A DNA stretch of 64,000 bases. Source: Roseimaritima sediminicola (lineage in GTDB: Bacteria > Planctomycetota > Planctomycetia > Pirellulales > Pirellulaceae). Shown here in pieces: positions 1-8,199 of the stretch (positions are counted from its first letter, which is position 1; every line of letters starts with the position of its first letter). The stretch spans positions 1 through 64,000 of the forward strand of contig NZ_WIAD01000032.1 in the NCBI RefSeq assembly GCF_009618275.1, given 5' to 3'. The translations under genes were made by a program, and so were the position numbers. Below the pieces are notes generated by a model. That model did not search any database. It saw only the letters and a program-made list of their open reading frames with translations, and was not told where the DNA came from.

Positions 1-1
1 A

Positions 2-865
2 AGTTCCGAAGTTGATCCGACGGTTCCGTTCGGTGAAATCTCCCTGTGGTGTAACCCGCACCATCGCTACGGCTCAGACAAGAGTGGGTCGGAACTTGAA
101 GCCCTTCTTCTTGCGGACACGATGCGAGAGTTCATCAGCTACGCGGTGGGCTGCATGTTGGGACGCTACTCGCTGGACAAACCGGGCCTGATCCTTGCCA
201 ATCAAGGCGAAACGGCGGACGACTATCGCCAGCAGATTCCCGAGCCGACCTTCGCGCCCGATGAAGACAACGTCATCCCCCTGCTCGATGGCGACTGGTT
301 CACCGACGATATCACCGAACGCTTCAAAGAGTTTCTCAAAGTCACCTTCGGCACCGAGCACTACGAAGAGAATCTCACGTTTCTGGAAAACGCTCTTTAT
401 CCCGAGAACGAAACCGCGAGGAAGCGGAAAACCATCCGCGACTATTTCCTGAAAGAGTTCTACAACCACCACGTAAGGCTCTACAAAAAGCGGCCCATCT
501 ACTGGCTCTTCAGCAGCCCCAAGGGCACCTTCAACGCCCTGATCTACATGCACCGTTACCGCCCCGACACGGTCAGCACCGTGCTGCAGTACCTCCGCGA
601 CTTCCGCGACAAGCTGGCCCATCGCCGCGACCACCGGCAAGCCGTCGCCGACAGCGGCTCGGCCAGCCAATCGGAAAAGACCAAAGCTCTCAAAGAAGTC
701 GCCACGCTGAAGAAGCAGCTCAAAGAGCTGGAAGATTACGAAACCGAAACCCTTTTCCCTCTAGCCCAAAAACGCATCGAAATCGACCTCGACGACGGCG
801 TAAAACACAACTACCCGCTCTTCGGCAAGGCATTGAAGAAGGTGCCCGGACTCTCGGGGAAGTAA
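2..865 (+). CDS. pglX: PglX, BREX-1 adenine-specific DNA methyltransferase (C-terminal part, cut by window edge)
   Basis: The frame is open from the first bases of the window, so this is the last ~287 codons of a much longer gene (full-length PglX is about 1,200 residues). PglX methylates a non-palindromic adenine site so that BREX can tell host from phage DNA. The methyltransferase core lies outside the window. What is visible is the conserved C-terminal region, with stretches such as GRYSLDKPGLILANQGET, YKKRPIYWLFSSPKGTFNAL and the terminal IEIDLDDGVKHNYP, which I recognise from BREX-1 PglX proteins. The stop is followed after 3 bp by pglZ, as expected for one operon. The start cannot be determined. 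The family call is strong; methylation activity is inferred from the family. Confidence 0.93.
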   Translation, partial: SSEVDPTVPFGEISLWCNPHHRYGSDKSGSELEALLLADTMREFISYAVGCMLGRYSLDKPGLILANQGETADDYRQQIPEPTFAPDEDNVIPLLDGDWFTDDITERFKEFLKVTFGTEHYEENLTFLENALYPENETARKRKTIRDYFLKEFYNHHVRLYKKRPIYWLFSSPKGTFNALIYMHRYRPDTVSTVLQYLRDFRDKLAHRRDHRQAVADSGSASQSEKTKALKEVATLKKQLKELEDYETETLFPLAQKRIEIDLDDGVKHNYPLFGKALKKVPGLSGK

Positions 866-868
866 AGC

Positions 869-3355
869 ATGTCACGGATCACCAAAGCACTTGAAAAGCT
901 GTTCCAGAAACACCGGATCGTCTTCTGGTACGACGACGAAAGCCATCTTCGAGACGATTTTGAGGCCGTCGAGATTGACGACGTCGCCAAGGTTGAGCTG
1001 GATAACAACCAGTTCGGCCTGAAGTATCGATTGCTGCGGCAGGAGCCGGAGCAAAAGTTCTTGCTCTTCCACGACGGCCCCCAGCCGGAGGACAAAAACA
1101 ATTGGCTGCTCGATGTCCAGCTAGCTCACACCGACTTCCGGACCGACAAGGCGTCGCTGTGGCTTACCGAACTCGAATTGCCGTATGAGTTCAAACCGAT
1201 TGTCGCCAAGCATGAACATTTCTTCGGGCTGGCGCGTCGTCGGGATAGATTGCGAGCAAGCGTCACAAAGACGGATACTCCGTCACAAATTCTGTTGAAG
1301 ATGCTGGGCATCTGCGCAGATGCCGATCTACGGCTGGATAGCGTCTGGGAGAACTTGCTAGAGGAGTTGTCCGAGGGCGAATCGAAGCGGCTGACTTTGA
1401 TTCAGAAGTGCGGGCTCGAAGAGTTTCTGTGGGAGAGCGTCAAGCGTGCCTACGGCTACAAGTCGTCCAGCCCGTCGGTGAAGGACTTCGCGATTGAACT
1501 ATTCAAATCCTGTTATCGAAGCGAGGTCGAGGGCGATTCCAAGTTGGCCACGGAGTCGCTGGTCTTCCTGAAGCGATGGAAAGATTCTCGGACGCATGAA
1601 CAGGCGTTTGAAACGCTTTCGAACCAGTGCGCCGAGGTTCTTGCGATCCAGTCGGATCTTGAACAGCGGCCGCTGAAACAACTCGCGGAGGTGGATTACT
1701 TCCGACTGATCGACTTGAAGGTACTTAGCGAACTTGCGGCGGCGGTGCTGAACAAGACGATGACCGCAGGGGAAGTCACGCAAGTTATCCGCTCCCGCCG
1801 GCGCGGTCACTGGTTTCGTGAATTCGAACATCTCTATGAGGCGGTCGAGCACGCGGCTGCCCTGTCGGGACTGCTGGATACGCTTTCGCTTCAGTTCGAT
1901 TCGCTGAGCCAGGGGATCGAAGTTTACAAAGAGACACTGTTCCGGGTGGATCAGGTTTACCGCAAGTTCGTCTATCACAGCGAACGAGCTGGGAATGCAA
2001 CGTTCTTCCAGAAGCTTACGGAGACGATATGCGGACGCTACACGAATTCGTTCTTGATGCCGCTCGGTGATCGCTGGCAAGAGTTCATTGACGCGTTGGA
2101 CCGATGGAAGATCCCTGGCACGCAGCCGCAATCGGGCTTTTTCGATCGCTACATCAAACGCGTGTTGGACAAGAACAACAAAGTTTTTGTGATCATTTCG
2201 GACGCGATGCGCTACGAGATTGGCGAAGAACTTTCTCGCCGGATCCGCGGCGAGGACAAGTTCGATGCGAACCTGGACGCGATGGCGACTTGTCTGCCCA
2301 GCTATACCCAGTTGGGAATGGCTTCATTGCTGCCCCACAAGAAGCTGAGCATCAACGGCGACAAAGGAATGACGGTGACTTGCGATGGCGTTTCTTCTTC
2401 GGGCACGGCAGGCAGGGACAAGATCTTGAAATCGGCAGTGAAGGGCGACGCTTTGGCCGTTCAAGCAGACGAAATCCTCGGCAAGAACAAAGAGGAAGTC
2501 CGGACACTCGTCCGCGACCACGATGTCATCTACATCTACCACAACCGCATCGATAAGACGGGACACACTCGCGATACGGAGCGTCAAGCATTTCGAGCGG
2601 CTGAAGAGGCGATGGACGATATTCTGCGGTTGGTCAAGAAGCTAACGAGCGCGAATGCGAGCAATGTAGTCATCACTGCCGATCATGGATTTCTGTACCA
2701 GGACGAAGTCACCGAAAGCGATTTCAGCCAAGCCGAGGTCACCGGGGAGATTTCCGGTACCGATCGCCGCTTCGTAGTCGGCCGCAACTTGAAGGTTGAA
2801 GGGGCAGCGTTGCTGTATTCGGCCGAATCACTCGGGCTCGACGGTGACTTCCAAATAGCCATCCCAAAGTCAATCAACCGCTTTCGCAAGAGTGGCAGCG
2901 GGACGCGTTTCTTACACGGCGGAAGCACGTTACAAGAGATTCTGGTCCCAGTACTACAGGTCAAGAAACGGCGGGAAACCGATGTGAGCGCGGTGAACGT
3001 CGACATCATGCCAACGACGACGAGTGTGATTTCGACGGGCCAGCTTTCGGTCGCCTTCTATCAGTCGGAACCGGTCACGGAAAAGGTTCAGGCCAGGACA
3101 CTGCGAGTCGGCATCTACGCGGGCGACGGCGAATTGATTTCCGATAGTCACGAGCTTGTTTTCGATCTCTCGAGCGAGAACGCTCGAGAACGAGAGCTCA
3201 AAGTCCGACTTGTCCTGTCGAAACAAGCGGACGAATACAACCAACAGCCGGTCACGCTGAAGCTCGAGGAGCCTGTTGCCGGGACAAATCATTTCAAGGA
3301 ATACAAGTCAGCACAATTTACGCTCCGGCGTTCATTCACCAGTGATTTTGACTAG
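869..3355 (+). CDS. pglZ: PglZ, BREX-1 alkaline-phosphatase-superfamily protein (type A)
   Basis: This 828-residue protein begins 3 bp after pglX and has the usual length of BREX-1 PglZ. PglZ is a core BREX component with an alkaline-phosphatase-type fold, required with PglX for modification and phage exclusion. Visible motifs are IISDAMRYEIGEEL (putative metal-binding/nucleophile region, D445), IYHNRIDKTGHTRD further on, and VVITADHGFLYQ (metal-binding D605/H606). The N-terminal half is alpha-helical without a motif I can name. The order pglX-pglZ-...-brxL matches type 1 BREX; brxA, brxB and brxC would lie to the left of the window. Phosphatase activity of PglZ is not well established, so that part is family inference. 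Confidence 0.93.
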   Translation: MSRITKALEKLFQKHRIVFWYDDESHLRDDFEAVEIDDVAKVELDNNQFGLKYRLLRQEPEQKFLLFHDGPQPEDKNNWLLDVQLAHTDFRTDKASLWLTELELPYEFKPIVAKHEHFFGLARRRDRLRASVTKTDTPSQILLKMLGICADADLRLDSVWENLLEELSEGESKRLTLIQKCGLEEFLWESVKRAYGYKSSSPSVKDFAIELFKSCYRSEVEGDSKLATESLVFLKRWKDSRTHEQAFETLSNQCAEVLAIQSDLEQRPLKQLAEVDYFRLIDLKVLSELAAAVLNKTMTAGEVTQVIRSRRRGHWFREFEHLYEAVEHAAALSGLLDTLSLQFDSLSQGIEVYKETLFRVDQVYRKFVYHSERAGNATFFQKLTETICGRYTNSFLMPLGDRWQEFIDALDRWKIPGTQPQSGFFDRYIKRVLDKNNKVFVIISDAMRYEIGEELSRRIRGEDKFDANLDAMATCLPSYTQLGMASLLPHKKLSINGDKGMTVTCDGVSSSGTAGRDKILKSAVKGDALAVQADEILGKNKEEVRTLVRDHDVIYIYHNRIDKTGHTRDTERQAFRAAEEAMDDILRLVKKLTSANASNVVITADHGFLYQDEVTESDFSQAEVTGEISGTDRRFVVGRNLKVEGAALLYSAESLGLDGDFQIAIPKSINRFRKSGSGTRFLHGGSTLQEILVPVLQVKKRRETDVSAVNVDIMPTTTSVISTGQLSVAFYQSEPVTEKVQARTLRVGIYAGDGELISDSHELVFDLSSENARERELKVRLVLSKQADEYNQQPVTLKLEEPVAGTNHFKEYKSAQFTLRRSFTSDFD

Positions 3356-3392
3356 GGATTTTCGATTGGCGATTTCGGATTTTGGATTGGGA
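3356..3392. repeat. Left inverted repeat flanking the four-helix-bundle gene
   Basis: The bases just after the pglZ stop are AT-rich, with the pattern GATTTTCGATTGGCGATTT followed by CGGATTTTGGATTGGG. The reverse complement (CAATCCAAAATC..., CGAAAATCC) recurs at the end of the next gene (3748-3784). The pair brackets the small four-helix-bundle gene. Such AATCCAAAATC-type sequences look foreign next to the surrounding GC-rich BREX genes. Confidence 0.6.
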
Positions 3393-3399
3393 AAGGGAG

Positions 3400-3789
3400 A
3401 TGGATGAGCAAGCCTTCAAGCAGCGGACCAAGGCCATCGCATTGCGGGTAATCAAACTCGTTGAGGCATTGCCTGCTTCGTCGACAAGCGATGTCATCGG
3501 AAGGCAGCTACTTCGGTCGGCAACCAGCGTTGGCGCCAACTATCGCGCTGTTTGCCGGGCGAAGTCGTCCGCAGACATGATCAACAAACTTCGGATTGTT
3601 GAGGAGGAGGCAGACGAGTCCGGATACTGGCTGGAGCTGATCGGTGAATCCGGTCTCATGCCACGCGAGAGACTATCTGAACTGCTCAAAGAATTTGACG
3701 AAATCACGGCAATGGTCGTTGCGTCCCAAAAGACTATCCGAGCCAACAATCCAAAATCGCAAACCGAAAATCCGAAATCAATTCGATGA
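3400..3789 (+). CDS. Four-helix-bundle protein (S23/23S rRNA intervening-sequence-like family)
   Basis: About 129 residues. The pattern AFKQRTKAIALRVIKLVEAL ... IGRQLLRSATSVGANYR ... SADMINKLRIVEEEADESGYWLELI is the typical sequence of the small four-helix-bundle family first known from 23S rRNA intervening sequences and related to the Avd proteins of diversity-generating retroelements. Molecular function is generally unknown. ATG 3400 starts at family-typical residues; an in-frame TTG at 3382 is the alternative. The stop overlaps the brxL ATG by 4 bp (ATGA), so the gene is translationally coupled to brxL. The last ~14 codons (NNPKSQTENPKSIR) are encoded by the right-hand AT-rich repeat and are probably not ancestral. 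It is not a standard BREX component and looks inserted. Confidence 0.85.
   Translation: MDEQAFKQRTKAIALRVIKLVEALPASSTSDVIGRQLLRSATSVGANYRAVCRAKSSADMINKLRIVEEEADESGYWLELIGESGLMPRERLSELLKEFDEITAMVVASQKTIRANNPKSQTENPKSIR
3748..3784. repeat. Right inverted repeat flanking the four-helix-bundle gene
   Basis: The sequence CAATCCAAAATCGCAAACCG followed by AAAATCCGAAATCAATTCG is an imperfect reverse complement of 3356-3392. It encodes the low-complexity tail of the four-helix-bundle protein and ends directly before the brxL start codon. Confidence 0.6.
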
Positions 3790-5819
3790 AGCCTCTGGAC
3801 AAAAAAATCACCGAACACTTCGCGGGACTAGTCGTCCGCAAGGATCTCGTTAAGGCAGTCAAGGGAAACGCGATCGTCCCTTCTTACGTGCTGGAGTATC
3901 TGCTAGGTCAGTACTGCGCGACTTCCGACGAAGACTCGATCCAGACCGGGATCCAGACGGTGAAGGAGATCCTGGCAAAACACTACGTGCATCGCAGCGA
4001 AGCGGGCTTAGTCCGGTCACAAATCCGAGAGAAGAAGCTTCGAAAGATCATCGACCGCATCAGCGTCGACCTGAACGACAAGGAAGACATCTACCAGGCG
4101 ACATTCGCCAACCTTGGTATCAACAAGGTCGCTGTACCCGCCAGCACGGTGAAGAAGCATCAGAAGCTGTTAACGGGCGGAGTGTGGTGCATCGCCGATA
4201 TCGAATACCAGCACGATGAGGACGAAAAGTCAGTTCCGTGGATTCTTGAGTCGTTGAAGCCGATTCAGCTGTCAAGCTTTGATTTCGACGGCTACCTCGA
4301 AGCCAGAAAGCGTTTCACTACCGACGAATGGATCGACACGCTGATTCAGAGCATCGGATTCAACCCCGAATCCTTTGGCAAGCGAAGCAAGTTGCTTCAG
4401 CTGGTCCGACTGATCCCTTTTTGCGAACGCAACTACAACCTGATCGAACTGGGGCCGAAGGGCACCGGTAAGTCGCATGTCTACAGCGAGTTCTCTCCGC
4501 ACGGGATGCTGATTTCCGGTGGTGAGGTCACCGTCCCGAAGCTGTTTGTTGAGAATCGGGCACCTTACAAAATCGGTTTGGTGGGTTACTGGGACTGCGT
4601 TGCTTTCGACGAGTTCGCTGGCAAGAACAAACGCGTCGACAAAGCGCTTGTCGACATCATGAAGAACTACATGGCGAACAAATCGTTCTCGCGAGGTATC
4701 GAGACGCTCGGGGCAGAGGCGTCGATGGCGTTCGTCGGCAATACCCAGCACACCGTGGCCCACATGCTGCGGCACAGCGATCTATTCGATGAACTGCCGG
4801 CCAAGTACCACGACTCGGCGTTTCTGGACCGGATCCACTTCTTCATTCCTGGCTGGGAAGTCGACATCATTCGCGGCGACATGTTCACGGCCGACTTCGG
4901 CTTCGTCGTCGACTACTTCGCGGAGATCTTGAAGCAGCAACGGAACTTCGATTACTCGCACCTGTACACGCCCTACTTCCAGCTTTCCGAGCAGATTTCG
5001 ACACGCGACCGAGATGCAATCAACAAGACGTTCTCCGGCTTGGTGAAGATCATTTTCCCGAACCAAGATGCCACTGAAGAAGAACTCGAGGAGTTGCTCG
5101 CCTTTGCGATCGAAGGACGAAAACGCGTCAAAGATCAACTGATGCGAATTGACCAGACCTACGCGGACGTGCGATTCGCGTATGTCCGGCCAGACGGGAA
5201 GGAAGTGCTGGTTAAGACGCTCGAAGAAGAGACCTATCCGGCGATCTACTACAAGAGTGGGGATCCAGAAGAGGAGCAGGAATCTGCGCCTTCGCAGCCG
5301 GAGACAGCTCCAGCGGCGTCTCAGCCAGCGGCGAGCGGCCCTGAGGCAGGACATGTCACAGTCAAAGAGAACCAGCGTGGCGTCGACTTCGACACCTTGT
5401 TCGGTCCCTACGTACAGGGGGCGACGAAGATCGTGCTGACAGATCCCTATATCCGGCTGTTCCATCAGGCCCGAAATCTGATGGAGTTCATCGAGACTGT
5501 CGCGAGGGTCAAGCCGGACGATCAGCGGGTGGAGGTGGAGCTTATTACGTCTGAAGAAGAGTTCAGCCCGGAAAAGCAACAGGAGTTCTTTGGGCAGATC
5601 CAAAAAAACTGCTTGCCCAGCGGAATTCTGTTTTCCTGGAAATTCGAAGACGGCATCCACGCCCGCCACATCGTCACGGACACCGGCTGGAAAGTCCTGC
5701 TCGATCGAGGCCTGGATGTTTTCCAAAAGTACGAAATGAATGACGCGTTCACACTGGCCAACCGTTTGCAGAAACACCGAGCGTGCAAGGCGTTCGAGGT
5801 GACTTACATCCGGCAATAG
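3786..5819 (+). CDS. brxL: BrxL-type AAA+ BREX protein with a C-terminal MIT_C (PLD-like) domain instead of Lon
   Basis: 677 residues; start fixed by the ATGA overlap with the preceding gene. BrxL is the AAA+ factor of type 1 BREX. The N-terminal region (1-200) and the AAA+ core match BrxL: Walker A GPKGTGKS at 223-230, Walker B CVAFDEF at 271-277, sensor-like AFVGNTQHTV at 315-324 and FLDRIHFFIPGW at 347-357. In canonical BrxL the ~200 C-terminal residues form a Lon-like S16 protease domain. Here a Pro/Ala/Glu-rich linker (about 492-530) is followed by residues 534-677, which read like the MIT_C domain of eukaryotic MITD1: DPYIR at 553-557, a hydrophobic LITSEEE strand, IHARHI at 624-629, GWKVLLDRGLD at 634-644. 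No Lon Ser-Lys dyad region is visible. BrxL identity is firm; the MIT_C assignment is from recalled family sequence. Confidence 0.9.
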   Translation: MKPLDKKITEHFAGLVVRKDLVKAVKGNAIVPSYVLEYLLGQYCATSDEDSIQTGIQTVKEILAKHYVHRSEAGLVRSQIREKKLRKIIDRISVDLNDKEDIYQATFANLGINKVAVPASTVKKHQKLLTGGVWCIADIEYQHDEDEKSVPWILESLKPIQLSSFDFDGYLEARKRFTTDEWIDTLIQSIGFNPESFGKRSKLLQLVRLIPFCERNYNLIELGPKGTGKSHVYSEFSPHGMLISGGEVTVPKLFVENRAPYKIGLVGYWDCVAFDEFAGKNKRVDKALVDIMKNYMANKSFSRGIETLGAEASMAFVGNTQHTVAHMLRHSDLFDELPAKYHDSAFLDRIHFFIPGWEVDIIRGDMFTADFGFVVDYFAEILKQQRNFDYSHLYTPYFQLSEQISTRDRDAINKTFSGLVKIIFPNQDATEEELEELLAFAIEGRKRVKDQLMRIDQTYADVRFAYVRPDGKEVLVKTLEEETYPAIYYKSGDPEEEQESAPSQPETAPAASQPAASGPEAGHVTVKENQRGVDFDTLFGPYVQGATKIVLTDPYIRLFHQARNLMEFIETVARVKPDDQRVEVELITSEEEFSPEKQQEFFGQIQKNCLPSGILFSWKFEDGIHARHIVTDTGWKVLLDRGLDVFQKYEMNDAFTLANRLQKHRACKAFEVTYIRQ

Positions 5820-6077
5820 CAGCAGCACTGAAATTTAAAGGTCCATCTGGGATTCTCGTGGGTTCAGCCCAACTGCCAAAGGAACAGAACATTCGGACGC
5901 GTCCGCATCACTCGGCCCAGTTCAGCAAGCTTATCGCAAGCGACGCTGGGGGCATGCTGGACTTTCGATCGTTTCTTCGAATCGCTATCCTCGGGGTCGA
6001 ACAATGGAGGCCGCGGTCGCTTCCGATTCCGCGCATTGAATGGATGCGGTACGCGAAAGTGGAGCGTCGAAGCAGCG
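5820..6077. other. Spacer between the BREX operon and the FKBP gene
   Basis: No gene, repeat or clear hairpin was recognised in these 258 bases. Open frames crossing it have no family features. Confidence 0.4.
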
Positions 6078-6614
6078 ATGAAAACTTGGTTGCCATGGTG
6101 TCTGTTGAGCGTTGTGCTGCTGCCCGCGGGTTGTCGTTCTACCGCGTCTCCTCTCCCGACCGATCCTGCCACGCTGGCAACTTCAGAGACGCCACGCGCG
6201 ACCTGGAAACCTGTCACGTTTGTCGATAAACCCGAGCTTCAAGCCGGAACTGGTGCCATGGATGTCGGTGCCGCGACCAAGTTTTCGAAGACCGATTCAG
6301 GACTGCGGTATCGGGTTTTGCGACAATCCGACGGCAAGAAGCCGACGGCCTCGAGTACCGTGTCGGTCCATTATCGAGGTTGGCTCGACAACGGAAACGT
6401 GTTTGACAGTTCCTATGAGCGAGGTGAGCCGGCGACATTTCCGTTGCAGAATGTCATCGCGGGTTGGACCGAAGGCATGCAGCTGGTCGGTCAAGGCGGA
6501 ATGATCGAACTGTGGGTGCCTTCCCGGCTTGGCTACGGCGAACGCGGTTCTCCAGGCTCCATTCCGCCTCACTCGAGCCTTCATTTCGTCGTCGAGCTCG
6601 TGTCGGTCGATTAG
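6078..6614 (+). CDS. FKBP-type peptidyl-prolyl isomerase, lipoprotein
   Basis: 178 residues from ATG 6078 (MKTWLPWC). The start was chosen because it gives a clean lipoprotein signal with lipobox LPAGC; the upstream in-frame ATG would put charged residues before it. After a ~55-residue linker comes one FKBP domain: VSVHYRGWLDNGNVFDSS, FPLQNVIAGWTEGMQLV and PSRLGYGERGSPGSIPPHS, ending in LHFVVELVSVD. FKBPs catalyse cis-trans isomerisation of X-Pro bonds; this one would act outside the cytoplasmic membrane as a folding helper. It sits alone, 258 bp downstream of brxL, and is probably not part of BREX. Confidence 0.92.
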   Translation: MKTWLPWCLLSVVLLPAGCRSTASPLPTDPATLATSETPRATWKPVTFVDKPELQAGTGAMDVGAATKFSKTDSGLRYRVLRQSDGKKPTASSTVSVHYRGWLDNGNVFDSSYERGEPATFPLQNVIAGWTEGMQLVGQGGMIELWVPSRLGYGERGSPGSIPPHSSLHFVVELVSVD

Positions 6615-6661
6615 ACCTGGTCACCGCTAGAGGCTATGCCGCCCTTCGGACTTACTTTCAG

Positions 6662-6759
6662 CTAAGCACGTCGCAACATCTAATTCGGCTTTACCCTCCC
6701 GCTGCGCGGGAGGGTGTTGTCGCCGGCTTTCACCGAAAGATTCATGCCGACGTGCTTAG
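6662..6759 (-). mobile_element. MITE-like element, short form (copy A, inverted)
   Basis: 98 bp bounded by CTAAGCACGTCG and CGACGTGCTTAG, a perfect 12-bp terminal inverted repeat. The interior holds the hairpin ACCCTCCCGC-TGC-GCGGGAGGGT and the conserved TTTCACCGAAAGATTCATG block. It lies between the convergent FKBP and glycerate-kinase genes. It carries no coding capacity, so it would need a transposase in trans. Four more intact copies are at 13908, 37658, 39291 and 56882. Confidence 0.85.
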
Positions 6760-6779
6760 TTCATCCAAGAGCCAAACAG

Positions 6780-8192
6780 TCACGGCGCGCCAATTGTTAC
6801 GACGCGCAGGTCGCACACGTTGGTGTGGGTGGGGCCGGTCCGGATCAGGCCTCCGGTCGCTTCGAAAAACGTGTACGCGTCGTTGCGCCGGAGGTGGTCG
6901 CCGATGTCCAGCGACCGCTCCTCAAAGGCTTGCCAGACCGCCGCGTCGAGAACGGCTCCGGCGGCATCGGTGGGTCCGTCTTCGCCGTCGGTTCCGCCGG
7001 ACAGCAAGACAATGCGGTGGCGATCCTCGCGCGACAGGTGCTCGTGCTCCAGCAACCGCTGCATCGCGGCCAGCACCAGTTGTTGGTTGCGCCCACCGCG
7101 ACCGCGTTTTTCCGGCGGTGCCAAGCGCACGACCGGTTCGCCTCCGGTAATCAAACAATTGGGTCCCGGAGCGATCGGCTTCTGAACGGCCGTCGCCGCA
7201 TGGGCGTTGGAATCGTTCAGCATGCTGACCGCCATGTCGGCCAGATGCCGGCCCACCTCTTCGGCCGTGTCCTCGCTGGCATGGGCACAGTGCATGGCAT
7301 GGTTGTAGCCCAGCCGCTCGGCCGCAATACCCGCCTCGTCGACGGCCATCGCATTATTGGCCAGCACAAAGGCTTCGCAGACCGGTGGAAAATTTTTGCC
7401 AGCCCGCTCAGCACCTTCCGGGGTGTCGGCAACCGAGTGCAGGTGTTCGTAGATGTTTGCCGGGAGGCTGACGCCGGGATCGAACTGAGCCAGAACCCGC
7501 AGGGCGTCGGCGGCGGTGGAGCGGTCGCGAACCGTGGGCCCCGAGGCGATCAGGTCCAGGGGATCGCCCAGGACGTCGGAGATGATCACGGTCAGGAGCG
7601 TGCCCGCGCCGCAGGCGGCCGCCAGTCCGCCGCCTTTGACTCTACTGAGATGTTTGCGGACGGTGTTCAGTTGTTCGATGTTCGCACCGGCGCCGCTGAG
7701 CAAGCGGATGGTCTCGAGTTTCTGTTGGAGCGAGACCGCACCGGCCGGCGCGGCCAACAGCGCCGAACCACCTCCCGAAATCAATGCGATACAGACATCG
7801 TCCGGCGTCAGTTGCGAGACCCGCCGAAGGATTTCGTCGGTGCCGGCGATGGCGGCTTCGGTCGGTTCGTTCACCGTGGCGGGGCGGCCGACGTGCACCT
7901 CGAAACCGGCAACCGCGGCCTGCGTCTGGTCGGGAACGTTCACCCAGCCTCGCAGCGGAGCCTCGAATGCCTGCTGCGCCGCATAGGCCCGGGCCAGACC
8001 CTGTGCCATAGCCGTCGCCGCTTTGCCTGCGCCGACGACTTCCACGCGCCCGCCGGGCGGCACCGCAAACCGCTGCTCTTCGATCTCCACCGCGGCGTCG
8101 ACAAAGCGAACCTGTTCGGCGACCACGCGGTCGGCTCGTACCGCGTCGACGCCGGCCTGCCAAATCTTCAAAGCGTCGTGTCGCTTGACCAT
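6780..8192 (-). CDS. Glycerate 2-kinase (GckA/MOFRL family)
   Basis: 470 residues from ATG 8192 (MVKRHDALKIWQAGVDAV); the upstream frame lacks family sequence. It matches the DUF4147 plus MOFRL glycerate kinase class: VVGAGKAATAMAQGLA near the N-terminus, ISGGGSALL, NTVRKHLSRVKGGGLA, VIISDVLGDPLDLIASGPT, and the MOFRL part with ITGGEP, GRGGRNQQLVLA, LLSGGTDGEDGPTDAAGA and the C-terminal TGPTHTNVCDL. The enzyme phosphorylates D-glycerate to 2-phosphoglycerate in the cytoplasm. It follows the large secreted protein gene by 7 bp, so the two probably share a transcript, although no functional link is evident. Confidence 0.93.
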   Translation of the reverse strand: MVKRHDALKIWQAGVDAVRADRVVAEQVRFVDAAVEIEEQRFAVPPGGRVEVVGAGKAATAMAQGLARAYAAQQAFEAPLRGWVNVPDQTQAAVAGFEVHVGRPATVNEPTEAAIAGTDEILRRVSQLTPDDVCIALISGGGSALLAAPAGAVSLQQKLETIRLLSGAGANIEQLNTVRKHLSRVKGGGLAAACGAGTLLTVIISDVLGDPLDLIASGPTVRDRSTAADALRVLAQFDPGVSLPANIYEHLHSVADTPEGAERAGKNFPPVCEAFVLANNAMAVDEAGIAAERLGYNHAMHCAHASEDTAEEVGRHLADMAVSMLNDSNAHAATAVQKPIAPGPNCLITGGEPVVRLAPPEKRGRGGRNQQLVLAAMQRLLEHEHLSREDRHRIVLLSGGTDGEDGPTDAAGAVLDAAVWQAFEERSLDIGDHLRRNDAYTFFEATGGLIRTGPTHTNVCDLRVVTIGAP

Positions 8193-8199
8193 GGATTCC

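Noticed and set aside
3400-3789. Four-helix-bundle gene as Avd of a diversity-generating retroelement
   Set aside because: No reverse transcriptase, template repeat or variable repeat is present in the window.
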